NCBI RefSeq assembly: GCF_002217755.1
Contig: NZ_BCFL01000020.1
Location: 124,001-188,000, forward strand
Direction of reading: 5' to 3'
From: Streptomyces hyaluromycini
GTDB taxonomy: Bacteria; Actinomycetota; Actinomycetes; Streptomycetales; Streptomycetaceae
DNA: 64,000 nucleotides
A program made the translations under genes and the position numbers. Each line of letters opens with the position of its first letter. The stretch's first letter is position 1. Shown in pieces: positions 42,821-50,233 of the stretch. A model generated the notes under the pieces. It made no database searches and had not been told where the DNA came from. It saw only the letters and a list, made by a program, of their open reading frames with translations.

Positions 42821-43507
42821 TCAGACCAGGTGGCCGAAGACCACCAGGTTCTCCGTGTAGTCCTTGACGTCGTGGTCGTAGTCGCCGGCGCAGGTGATCA
42901 GGCGCACCTCGGGACGGCGGGTGTCCGCGTAGACGCGTTCGCTGGGGAAGTCGTCCTTCGCGAAGGTGTCGGCGTCGTCGACCACGAAGTTCGCGTCCCT
43001 GCCGTCGGCCCGGCTCACCGTGAAGCGGTCGCCGCGTTCCAGTTCGTCCAGCCTGACGAAGACGGCCGCCGAGGTCTTGGTGTCGACGTGGCCGGCGATG
43101 ATCGCGGTGCCCGCCTCGCCGGGCGCCGCGCCCCTGGAGTACCAGCCGACGAGGTTGGTGTTGTCGGCCGGCGGGGGCTGGAGCTGGCCCGTGGAGCCGA
43201 TGGTGAGCACGGTGAAGGGGGCGTCGACGGAGATCTTCGGGATGAGCAGGCGGGTCGGTGTGGACCGGGGCAGCGCCTGGCCGGCCCGGAGCGGATCCGC
43301 CGAGGGGACGGCGTCGGTGCTCTCGGCCCGGCTGCTGCCGGTGGTGCCGGAGCCGTTGGTGTGTCCGCCGACCAGCGCCACGGCCAGCAGCAGGACGGCG
43401 ATGCCCCACACGGGCAGCCGGCCGCCGCGCGCGGGGCCGTCCTGGGCGTCCGGTCCGTCGGGCTCGTCGGGGTCGTCGGGGTTCGGGGCGGAGAGGCCAG
43501 CTGCCAA
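42821..43507 (-). CDS. class F-like sortase
   Basis: 228 residues: an acidic D/P-rich cytoplasmic start, one membrane span (~33-48), a linker, then a sortase barrel. Catalytic His140 is in A-I-I-A-G-H-V-D-T and Cys206 in L-I-T-C-A-G-D-Y-D. No arginine occurs after Cys206 (the tail reads HDVKDYTENLVVFGHLV), so the usual catalytic Arg is not evident. The TTG start at 43507 has AAAGGTGA about 8 bases upstream. It lies downstream of a candidate substrate gene in the same direction, but a strong hairpin separates them. Confidence 0.85.
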   Translation of the reverse strand: MAAGLSAPNPDDPDEPDGPDAQDGPARGGRLPVWGIAVLLLAVALVGGHTNGSGTTGSSRAESTDAVPSADPLRAGQALPRSTPTRLLIPKISVDAPFTVLTIGSTGQLQPPPADNTNLVGWYSRGAAPGEAGTAIIAGHVDTKTSAAVFVRLDELERGDRFTVSRADGRDANFVVDDADTFAKDDFPSERVYADTRRPEVRLITCAGDYDHDVKDYTENLVVFGHLV

Positions 43508-43550
43508 CGGAGGTCACCTTTCTGGGGCACGGCAGCGGGAGGGCGGGACA

Positions 43551-43599
43551 GGGGCCGCGGTGCCGTCGGCGTGTGGAGCGCCGACGGCACCGCGGCCCC
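43551..43599. terminator. perfect 21-bp inverted repeat between surface-protein and sortase genes
   Basis: Arms 43551-43571 and 43579-43599 pair over 21 bases without mismatch around a 7-base loop. It follows the surface-protein stop (minus strand) by 17 bases and precedes the sortase start by 44. It should terminate or strongly attenuate read-through into the sortase gene. Confidence 0.8.
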
Positions 43600-43615
43600 C
43601 GTATGCGTCGGCCCG

Positions 43616-44080
43616 TCAGGACACGGGCCCGGGGACTCTCCTGCGCCGGAGCGCGTAGGCACCGGTGGCCGCTACGCCGAGGACGGCCAGCCCGCCGGCG
43701 GTGACGCCGGGCGTGGCGAGGCCGCCGCCGCCGGTGTGCATGCCGCCGTGCGGCCGGTCGCTCTCCTCGTCGTCACCCCACGACGAGCCGCTCTCGTCCT
43801 TCCCCTTGCCCCCCTGGTCGTCCTTGCCTCCCTGATCCCCCTTGCCTCCCTGGTCCCCCTTGCCTCCCTGGTCCTGCTTGCCGCCCTGGTCCCCCTTCTG
43901 CTCGTCGTCGTTGCCCTTGTAGCTCTCGGGGTCGAACTTGCTGTCGCTGCTGCTGTAGGAAGAGTCGTCACGGCCTCCGTCGTCCCAGTCCCCCGCGATC
44001 GCGGCCTGGGCTGCGGGGGCGGAAAACGCGAGGGCTGCGGTGGCGGCCGTCGTCGCGAGGATCATGCGGGCAGAACGCAT
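43616..44080 (-). CDS. small secreted, surface-anchored protein with GDQGGK repeats
   Basis: 154 residues: a signal peptide ending P-A-A-Q-A-A (about residue 27), an acidic linker, about five copies of a six-residue G-D-Q-G-G-K-like repeat (~65-95), a Gly-rich stretch, a C-terminal hydrophobic segment (~127-144) and a terminal R-R-R-R. Signal, hydrophobic segment and basic tail are the layout of sortase substrates, and a sortase gene follows. The sorting motif is unusual: there is no L-P-x-T-G or L-A-x-T-G; only L-A-T-P-G precedes the hydrophobic segment. ATG 44080 has GGAAGGA 8 bases upstream. Confidence 0.75.
   Translation of the reverse strand: MRSARMILATTAATAALAFSAPAAQAAIAGDWDDGGRDDSSYSSSDSKFDPESYKGNDDEQKGDQGGKQDQGGKGDQGGKGDQGGKDDQGGKGKDESGSSWGDDEESDRPHGGMHTGGGGLATPGVTAGGLAVLGVAATGAYALRRRRVPGPVS
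43800..43910. repeat. short tandem repeats inside the surface-protein gene
   Basis: About 18-bp units (CCTTGCCTCCCTGGTCCC and variants) encode the GDQGGK peptide repeats on the minus strand. Such near-identical units can gain or lose copies. Confidence 0.7.
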
Positions 44081-44315
44081 CTCGATGTCCTTCCGCCGTG
44101 GCCGGGCGCCGATACTCCATCAGCTGTAACGACCCGGCCCCGACATGAACCACCGTCAGCCAGCCCCCCGGCCTGCACCATCCAGGCCGCCCATCCGTGG
44201 TGACGACACGCCCAACACCGCCCGGCTGGGTCAATGCCGCGCGGGGGCGCACCGCCATTCGGGCGGTCGTGGGCCCGTCGTCGGCGTGTCGCCGCATGAC
44301 GGGCCCGCCGAGGTG

Positions 44316-45704
44316 TCAGTAGCCGACGTAGAAGGTGGCGTCGGCCTGGTCCGTGCTCGTGGAGACGGGGTCGATGCGCAGCACGTAGTCGGAGTGGCGG
44401 ATGTAGCGCGTCGGGTAGTTGTACGAGCGGAACGAGGACCAGGAGGAGTCGGCGAGGCCGGCCGTCCGGTAGAACGTGGCGTCCTGCGCGAACGACGTGG
44501 TGCTGTCGTTCTCGTCGAGCTGCAGCTGGTAGTTGTAGTGGCGCAGATAGCGGGTCGGGTAGTTCACCGACCGGAAGGACACACCGCTGCTGTCGGCGAG
44601 ACCGGGGACCAGCGTCCACATGCCGTCGGTGTACGGGTCGAAGGCGTACGCGTCGATCCGGCCGATGAAGTTGCTGTGCCGGACGTATCTGGCCGGGTAG
44701 TTGTAGGACTTCAGCCGGTTCCACGCGGGGGTGCCCCACTGGGCGACGAGGTTGTTGTACTCCGTCGAGGTGATGGGCTGGATGCCGCAGTGCTTGGAGT
44801 TGAGCGGCTGGGTGTAGGTCTTCTGGTCGAGGGCGGTCCAGGTGCCCGCGGCCAGGGCGCTGGTCTGCCAGGCATAGAAGACGCCGTTGGGGTCCCAGGT
44901 GTCTCCCCACAGGTACCAGGTGGAGCTGGACGTCAGGGACTTGACCAGGGTCGGGGCCTCGGTGCCGTTGTGCGAGACGGCCGTGGAGAACTCGGTGAAG
45001 CTGCCGGGGTCCAGTGAGGTGGAGCGGGCGCCGACAAGCGTCGAGTTCTTCTTGAAGTACAGGTAGTTGACGCCGCCGACGCCGACCGCGAGGTCGCCGT
45101 CGATGACGTCGTAGCCGGGGTCGAAGAAGACCTGGGGGTCGCCGGCGGTGATGAAGTCACCGGTGTAGTTGATCATGATGACGTTGTGGCCGCTGTCGTT
45201 GACGGCGGAGTAGATGACGCCGTACGTGCCACGCCCCGCGTCCCAGAAGGCCTCGGGCGCCCAGGCGTGGGTGTCCATGTCGTGCAGCTTCATCCGCCGG
45301 TACCCGGTGAAGCTGCGCAGGTCGGTGGAGTCCCAGACGTGGATGTACTGGCTGACGTACGTCCAGTCGGTGCCGTACAGGTCGGTGGCGAGCACCACGA
45401 AGGTGCCGTCCTGCTTGCGCAGGATGAACGGGTCGCGCAGGCCGAGGGAGCCGGCGGTGGGGGTGGCGACGGGGGCGTTCTGGTTGAGCGGGGTCCACTG
45501 GAGGCCGTCGGTGCTGACGGCCAGGTGCAGGCCGTAGTTGGCGGCCAGCATGTCCGGGGACTCGGTGAAGTAGCACATCACGTAGGCCGAGTTGGTCGCG
45601 GCCTGGGCGGCTCCGGCGCCGAGGGCGAGGGCGCCGGTGGCGGCGAGGGGGACGGTCGCGGCCATGCCGAGAAAATGACGGCGCGACAGGGGGGTGCCGT
45701 TCAT
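44316..45704 (-). CDS. Tat-secreted GH43-like arabinosidase with C-terminal AbfB (CBM42-like) domain
   Basis: 462 residues. The Tat signal is L-S-R-R-H-F-L-G-M-A-A-T, with cleavage near A-Q-A-A-T. Residues ~40-310 form a five-bladed propeller with S-L-G-L-R-D-P-F-I-L-R (catalytic base Asp region), H-A-W-A-P-E-A-F-W-D and Y-D-V-I-D-G-D-L. The last ~145 residues are an arabinose-binding AbfB trefoil with repeated S-Y-N-Y-P-x-R-Y-(V/I)-R-H-S elements. It likely trims arabinan or arabinoxylan outside the cell, feeding the cytoplasmic GH51/GH27 system 4 kb away. ATG 45704 starts the Tat signal. Confidence 0.85.
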   Translation of the reverse strand: MNGTPLSRRHFLGMAATVPLAATGALALGAGAAQAATNSAYVMCYFTESPDMLAANYGLHLAVSTDGLQWTPLNQNAPVATPTAGSLGLRDPFILRKQDGTFVVLATDLYGTDWTYVSQYIHVWDSTDLRSFTGYRRMKLHDMDTHAWAPEAFWDAGRGTYGVIYSAVNDSGHNVIMINYTGDFITAGDPQVFFDPGYDVIDGDLAVGVGGVNYLYFKKNSTLVGARSTSLDPGSFTEFSTAVSHNGTEAPTLVKSLTSSSTWYLWGDTWDPNGVFYAWQTSALAAGTWTALDQKTYTQPLNSKHCGIQPITSTEYNNLVAQWGTPAWNRLKSYNYPARYVRHSNFIGRIDAYAFDPYTDGMWTLVPGLADSSGVSFRSVNYPTRYLRHYNYQLQLDENDSTTSFAQDATFYRTAGLADSSWSSFRSYNYPTRYIRHSDYVLRIDPVSTSTDQADATFYVGY

Positions 45705-45764
45705 GTGCGCTCCAGACGAGGGGGGATGTCCGGGATTTCGGACGCGGTTCGGAAAACCGATCAG

Positions 45765-45816
45765 AAACTAGAGGGACGCGTGGGGCGCGTCAATGCTTGC
45801 GTAACAAGGGAGTTAC
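45765..45816 (-). promoter_or_regulatory. promoter and upstream dyad of the secreted arabinosidase gene
   Basis: On the minus strand TTGACG (45788-45793), 17 bases, TAGTTT (45765-45770). Just upstream, GTAAC-AAGGGA-GTTAC (45801-45816) is a perfect 5-bp dyad, where an activator or repressor could bind next to the -35 box. Confidence 0.6.
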
Positions 45817-45934
45817 TGGGAATTCGCTGTGCACGCCGGGAGCGCGAGGCTCGCGGGCCGCAGACCGGGAACCGTGACGGTGAGCGCGGGACGGCCCGGC
45901 CGGCGGGGCACGGTGAAGGCGGCCATGGCCCGTT

Positions 45935-45996
45935 CGGGCGCGGCCGCAGCGAGTCGGGCGAGTGCGGCCGCAGCGAGCCGGGCGGGCGCGGCCGCT
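45935..45996. repeat. GC-rich tandem repeat
   Basis: About two and a half copies of a 20-24-bp unit containing CGGGCG and GCGGCCGCAGCGAG, beginning near 45935, 45955 and 45979. No function seen. Confidence 0.5.
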
Positions 45997-46137
45997 CAGG
46001 TCCCGCCGAAACCGCCAGGCCCGGTGCCTCCGGCCCCGTCGGAACCGGCCCGCCTCCCCCTTCCGCCTCTGTCAGGTCGTCCCGTGGTGCGGTCCTGCCT
46101 AGGCTCGGTCTGAAAGTCCGTCGGAAAAGGACCGCAC

Positions 46138-47121
46138 ATGACCGGTTGCCTCCCCCGCCGCCCGCTCGCGCTGCTGGTCGGTGTCCTGACCGGTGTGGTC
46201 GCCGTAGCGGCCCCGGCCCGTGCCGCGGGCGGTGCGGTGACGGAGTATCCGATCACCACCGTCGCGGACAGTCTCCCCGCCGGCATCACCGCCGGGCCGG
46301 ACGGCGCCCTGTGGTTCGCCCAGTCCGGCGCCGCCCGGATCGGGCGGGTCACGGCCGACGGCACGGTGACCGGGTTTCCCACTCCGACCCCGGACAGCAC
46401 GCCCTTCGGCATCACCCGGGGACCGGACCGCGCGCTCTGGTTCACCGAGCAGTCGGCGGGCCGCATCGGACGGATCACGCCCTCCGGTGCCGTCACCGAG
46501 TTCGCCCTCCCCAGGGCCGCGAGCGCGCCCGCCGGCATCACGTCCGGACCCGACGGCGCGCTGTGGTTCACCGAACTGGGGAGCAACCGGATCGGCCGGA
46601 TCACGACCGCGGGCCGGGTCACCGAGTACCCGCTGCCCACGGCCGGCGCCCTCCCGTACGGCATCGCCGCCGGCGCCGGCGGTGCCCTGTGGTTCACCGA
46701 GCTGGCCGGCGGCAGGGTGGGGCGGATCGAACCCACCGGCCGGATCACCGAGTTCCCGCTGCCGAGCCGTGCGGACTTCCCCGAGGACATCGTCCACGGG
46801 CCGGGCGGAATGTGGTTCACCGCGTCCGGGTCGGGCTCCGTCGACCGGATCGACGCCACCGGCCGTGTCACCCGGTTCCCGCTGCCCGGCGCCGACGGCG
46901 ACCCCGGCGGGATCGCCGCCGAGCCGGACGGCCCGGTGTGGTTCACCGACCGGTCGGGCCGGATCGGACGGGTGACGGCGGACGGCGGGGTCGCCGTCGT
47001 ACCGCTGGCGTCCGGCCCCGACAAGGCACCCTTCCGGCTCGCCGCCGGCCCGGACGGCACGCTGTGGTTCACCGAACTGCTGGGCAACGCGATCGGACGG
47101 CTTCGGGCGTCCCCGCGCTGA
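46138..47121 (+). CDS. secreted seven-bladed Vgb-like beta-propeller protein
   Basis: 327 residues. The signal peptide ends A-P-A-R-A-A (about residue 30). Seven repeats follow, each with G-P-D-G-x-L/V-W-F-(A/T) and then I-G-R-(I/V)-T and a T-E-(F/Y)-P-L-P strand: the virginiamycin B lyase propeller. True Vgb linearises type B streptogramins using active-site His and Glu residues. Here histidine is nearly absent (one in D-I-V-H-G-P-G-G), so lyase activity is doubtful and a binding or scaffold role is as likely. Secretion also differs from a resistance enzyme. ATG 46138 has GGAAAAGGA 6 bases upstream. Confidence 0.8.
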   Translation: MTGCLPRRPLALLVGVLTGVVAVAAPARAAGGAVTEYPITTVADSLPAGITAGPDGALWFAQSGAARIGRVTADGTVTGFPTPTPDSTPFGITRGPDRALWFTEQSAGRIGRITPSGAVTEFALPRAASAPAGITSGPDGALWFTELGSNRIGRITTAGRVTEYPLPTAGALPYGIAAGAGGALWFTELAGGRVGRIEPTGRITEFPLPSRADFPEDIVHGPGGMWFTASGSGSVDRIDATGRVTRFPLPGADGDPGGIAAEPDGPVWFTDRSGRIGRVTADGGVAVVPLASGPDKAPFRLAAGPDGTLWFTELLGNAIGRLRASPR

Positions 47122-47176
47122 AGGGTGCCGTCCGAAAGGTGCCGTCGGCTCTCGCGCAGCCGCTCCGGACCGCGGT

Positions 47177-47596
47177 TCACGCGGCCGGTGCGTCGCACAC
47201 TCTCGCGGCCGCGGGGGTGACGATCGCGTGTCCCTGGTTGCGGGAGGCACGCAGGCCGGCGCCGCGGCCGTACGGCAACTCCGCCATCGGCAGCCGCTGG
47301 TGGTAGCAGACCGGGGAGGACGGGACGCGGAGGATGGCGGGGGTGTCGAGGAAGAGCGGGAGCTCCGCGCACACGTACTCCAGGCACACCGCGCACTGCC
47401 GCGCATCGGCCGCCTCCCCGCGCGTGGCGAGGAAGCGGCCGACCAGGTCGTCGCAGACGGCGCGCAAGTCGTCGTCCTCGCCCAGCTGCCGCTGCAACTG
47501 CCGGTGTATCTCCTGGTACGCGGCGTTGGCGCGGAAGTGGGAGGTGTAGGGCTGGATCTCGAAGGCGTCGGCCATCAGCACGGATGCCGTGGTCAA
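47177..47596 (-). pseudogene. cyclodipeptide synthase with internal deletion of the nucleophile domain
   Basis: 139 residues from a TTG with GGAGGG about 6 bases upstream. Residues ~19-139 match the C-terminal half of AlbC-type cyclodipeptide synthases: A-Y-Q-E-I-H-R-Q-L, D-L-R-A-V-C-D-D-L-V, L-E-Y-V-C-A-E-L-P-L-F-L-D-T-P (holding the conserved Tyr and Glu), then V-P-S-S and C-Y-H. The first residues, D-A-F-E-I-Q-P-Y-T, resemble the N-terminus of some family members. The ~95-100 residues between, which would carry the G-x-S-x-x-N-S-Y-F nucleophile motif, are missing without breaking the frame. As it stands it cannot form the seryl-enzyme intermediate. Confidence 0.65.
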
Positions 47597-47957
47597 GGGG
47601 GACCCTCCGCCGCGCGCGTCCTGACCGGGCCTTGTGCCCTGGTTGTGGTGATGCGGCGAGGCTCAAGCCAGCCGCACCGGGTCGACGGGGGCAGTGGCTG
47701 CCGGATGGTGGCCGGAACCCGTCGAGGCGCTGCCGGAGACTCCATGGAAATTGAGCTGCTTGCGGACGGGGAGGATGGGATTCTTCGCTACGGCCCGATG
47801 AGTACCGCAGGGGGAGGTATCACCGCAGTGAACCGTATGCGCACAACTTCCGGGATCCCGGCCGTCACCGCCGTCCGGACCGCTCTCGCCGTCGGCCGTC
47901 AGAGCCGCTTTTCCTTGAACGCGTACGGCCGGGCGGCCGAAGGCGGCCGGGGCGCTG
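47597..47957. other. 361-bp intergenic region
   Basis: Divergent region between the shortened cyclodipeptide synthase and the kinase-like gene. No gene with codon bias was seen. A GGGGGAGG at about 47810-47817 is not followed by a sustained reading frame. Confidence 0.35.
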
Positions 47958-48830
47958 GTGGCCGTGGTCGACTCCGGTGAGGGTCCGGGCGCGGCGGCGG
48001 CCCGGCTCACCGGGCGGCGGGTCGCTGCCGAACGGGCACGGTCGGGCGGCCTGGCCGAGGTGAGGTTCGCGGGCGGTCCCGCGGTCATGGTCAAGCGCGG
48101 CGACGGTCCCGGGGCGGTACGGGCCGAGGTGGCCGGGCTGCGCTGGCTGGCCGCCGCCCGGGCGGTGCCGGTACCGGAGGTGCTCGGGCACGACGAGCGG
48201 TGGATGGTGACCGAACTGGTCCCCACCGGCCGTCCGGGCGCCGAGGCGGCGACGCGTTTCGGCCGCGCCCTGGCCGCCCTGCACGCCTCGGGCGCCCCGG
48301 CCTTCGGGGCGGCGCCGCCGGACGGCCCGCGCGACGCCTGGATCGGTCTCGCCCCGATGCGCAACGAGCCCGGCACCGAGTGGCCTCGGTGGTACGCCGA
48401 GCACCGGGTGCTGCCGTATCTGCGTGCGGCGGCCGATCGGGGGACCCTGCGACCGGGCGAGGCCGCCGTGGTCGAGCGGGTCTGCGAGCGGCTGCCGGAG
48501 CTCGCCGGGCCGCCCGAGCCGCCCGCCCGGCTGCACGGCGACCTGTGGAGCGGGAACGTCCTGTGGGGTGCCGACGGCAGGGTCCGGCTGATCGACCCGG
48601 CCGCGCACGGCGGGCACCGCGAGACCGACCTCGCGATGCTCCGGCTCTTCGGCTGCCCGTATCTGGACCGGATTGTGGCGAGCTATCGCGAGGCTGCTCC
48701 GCTGGCCGACGGCTGGGCGGAGCGGATCGGCCTGCACCAGCTGTTCCCGCTGCTGGTGCATGCCGCGCTCTTCGGACGGAGCTATGCCGAACAGGCTTTG
48801 GCGACATCCCGGAATTACGCGTACATGTGA
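47958..48830 (+). CDS. fructosamine-kinase/aminoglycoside-phosphotransferase-like protein
   Basis: 290 residues. The fold is that of APH-type kinases: a Lys in V-M-V-K-R near residue 46, the hinge V-T-E-L-V-P, the catalytic loop L-H-G-D-L-W-S-G-N-V-L-W with Asp and Asn, and the metal Asp in R-L-I-D-P-A-A-H-G-G-H. LHGDLWSGN and DPA-x-G-H are typical of fructosamine-3-kinase relatives, which phosphorylate sugar amines to reverse protein glycation. GTG 47958 or GTG 47964 may start; neither has a strong ribosome-binding site. It ends 165 bases before the RiPP precursor. Confidence 0.82.
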   Translation: MAVVDSGEGPGAAAARLTGRRVAAERARSGGLAEVRFAGGPAVMVKRGDGPGAVRAEVAGLRWLAAARAVPVPEVLGHDERWMVTELVPTGRPGAEAATRFGRALAALHASGAPAFGAAPPDGPRDAWIGLAPMRNEPGTEWPRWYAEHRVLPYLRAAADRGTLRPGEAAVVERVCERLPELAGPPEPPARLHGDLWSGNVLWGADGRVRLIDPAAHGGHRETDLAMLRLFGCPYLDRIVASYREAAPLADGWAERIGLHQLFPLLVHAALFGRSYAEQALATSRNYAYM

Positions 48831-48935
48831 CACCGTCATGTGCCGGACAGGAATGTGAAATCGGCCACGTGCAGGAGCGATTCGCCGCTTCTCCCTTAAC
48901 AAGCTCTTAATTCGGGCTGAGATTACGCAGAGTAA

Positions 48936-48964
48936 GGAAACCAACCACGCGTTCGAATCGTATA
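48936..48964 (+). promoter_or_regulatory. ECF-sigma-like promoter of the graspetide operon
   Basis: GGAAAC (48936-48941), 17 bases, CGTATA (48959-48964), 31 bases before the precursor ATG. The GGAAC/CGT pair at 16-17 bases is the pattern used by ECF sigma factors such as SigE. A housekeeping reading (TATAAG at 48961) lacks a -35 box. Confidence 0.45.
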
Positions 48965-48995
48965 AGTGCATGGAAGAACGAAACAGGGAGAGACC

Positions 48996-49187
48996 ATGCA
49001 ACCGTTCGCGCTCAACTACGCACGCCCCGCAGTGCAGTTGGACGTCACCACTCCGTACGCGTATGACTCCGGACTGCAGTTGAACGTTCTCCACGATGGC
49101 CGGATCGCAGCCACCGATCACGCAACGCTCAGAGCCCTGGGGACCACGACCTCCACCGCGGGTTCCAAGACGCACTTCGACGACTGA
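48996..49187 (+). CDS. tgmA: ATP-grasp-modified RiPP (graspetide) precursor
   Basis: 63 residues. The leader begins M-Q-P-F-A-L-N-Y-A-R-P, the conserved opening of the precursor family paired with SAV_5884-type ATP-grasp ligases. The middle has TTPYAYDSGLQLNVLHDGR, and the C-terminal core ends A-L-G-T-T-T-S-T-A-G-S-K-T-H-F-D-D. The core supplies several Thr/Ser (and one Lys) acceptors and two terminal Asp donors for side-chain ester or amide rings. ATG 48996 has AGGGAG 5-6 bases upstream; an upstream start at 48966 is out of the conserved leader. The ligase gene starts 15 bases after the stop. Confidence 0.88.
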   Translation: MQPFALNYARPAVQLDVTTPYAYDSGLQLNVLHDGRIAATDHATLRALGTTTSTAGSKTHFDD

Positions 49188-49202
49188 TCGCGGATCCTCA
49201 CG

Positions 49203-50186
49203 ATGACCGTGCTCATCCTGACCAGTGACGAGGACGTGACGGCGGACATGGTGGTCCTCCGGCTGCACGAGGCCGCAGTGCCCGTCGTCCGCCTCGATCC
49301 TGCCGATCTGACCAGTGGGGTGGCCCTGTCGGGCGAGTATGTGCAGGGCGTCAGCCGCGGACACCTGTCCGTGAACGGGCGCCTGGTGAGCATGAACGGC
49401 CTGCGTTCCATATGGCTGCGCAGGCCGGGGGTCGCGGCCTCCCGGGCGGCACAACCGTCCAGCTGGCTCACCGAGGAGTCCGAGCAGGCGCTGTACGGCA
49501 TGCTGCGCGGGACCGAGGCGCGCTGGATGAACCATCCGGACGCGGCCCGCCGGGCCCGCCACAAGCCGTGGCAGCTGCGGCTGGCGCAGCGCAGCGGGCT
49601 CGCCGTGCCCGCGACGCTGATCACCACGTTTCCGCAGGCGGCCCGGGAGTTCGCGGAGCGGTTCCCGGACCTCGTGGTCAAGCCGGTGTCGGGCGCGCAT
49701 CCGCAGGAGCCGCCGCGGGCGGTGCCGACCAGCCGGGTGGCGCCGGACACGGACTTCGCGGCGGTGGCCTTCGGCCCGACGCTGTTGCAGCGGCGGGTCG
49801 CCAAGCGGGCCGACATCCGGCTGACGGCGGTCGGCAAGCAGTTGCTGGCCGCCCGCAAGCCGGTGAGCCCGGACGCCCACCCCGACGACGTGGACGTCCG
49901 GTTCGCGCCGTCCGACTCTCCCTGGCAGGAGGCGGAGGTACCGCCGCGAGTCGCCGAGGCCGTCCGCACGTATATGAAGGACGCCGAGCTGGCCTACGGT
50001 GCCTTCGACTTCGCGGAGGACGCCGACGGCATCTGGTGGTTCCTGGAGTGCAACCAGTCGGGCCAGTTCGGGTTCGTCGAGATGGACACCGGTCAGCCGA
50101 TCGCCGAGACCATCGCCGGCTGGCTGGCGCACGGCACCGACCGGAGCCGGTCGTACGTCAACGGCGGACGGAGCACGACGCCTTGA
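49203..50186 (+). CDS. tgmB: ATP-grasp peptide maturase (graspetide ligase)
   Basis: 327 residues. The N-terminal pre-ATP-grasp domain opens T-V-L-I-L-T-S-D-E-D-V-T-A-D; the central part has S-I-W-L-R-R-P and MNHPDAARRARHKPWQLRLA, features of the MvdD/SAV_5884 family; the C-terminal ATP-binding half has D-L-V-V-K-P-V-S-G, R-R-V-A-K-R-A-D-I-R and the metal-binding FLECNQSGQFGFVE. It should activate Asp/Glu side chains of the precursor as acyl-phosphates and close ester or amide rings to Thr/Ser/Lys. ATG 49203 is close behind the precursor. A methyltransferase often found next in related loci is missing. Confidence 0.92.
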   Translation: MTVLILTSDEDVTADMVVLRLHEAAVPVVRLDPADLTSGVALSGEYVQGVSRGHLSVNGRLVSMNGLRSIWLRRPGVAASRAAQPSSWLTEESEQALYGMLRGTEARWMNHPDAARRARHKPWQLRLAQRSGLAVPATLITTFPQAAREFAERFPDLVVKPVSGAHPQEPPRAVPTSRVAPDTDFAAVAFGPTLLQRRVAKRADIRLTAVGKQLLAARKPVSPDAHPDDVDVRFAPSDSPWQEAEVPPRVAEAVRTYMKDAELAYGAFDFAEDADGIWWFLECNQSGQFGFVEMDTGQPIAETIAGWLAHGTDRSRSYVNGGRSTTP

Positions 50187-50233
50187 CGGGCTGGGCGACG
50201 ATGTGGAACCGGGTACGGAGAAGGGAACGGGAG

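Larger units (their letters stand above)
45705..46137. other. 433-bp divergent intergenic region
   Basis: Separates the secreted arabinosidase (leftward) from the Vgb-like gene (rightward). The left side holds a promoter and a dyad, listed separately. The right side holds GC-rich tandem repeats. A 94-codon frame at 45829-46113 consists of Ala/Arg/Pro low complexity and is not credited. Confidence 0.5.

Noticed and set aside
45829..46113. 94-codon plus-strand frame before the Vgb-like gene
   Set aside because: Low-complexity Ala/Arg/Pro sequence generated by the GC-rich tandem repeats, with no ribosome-binding site.
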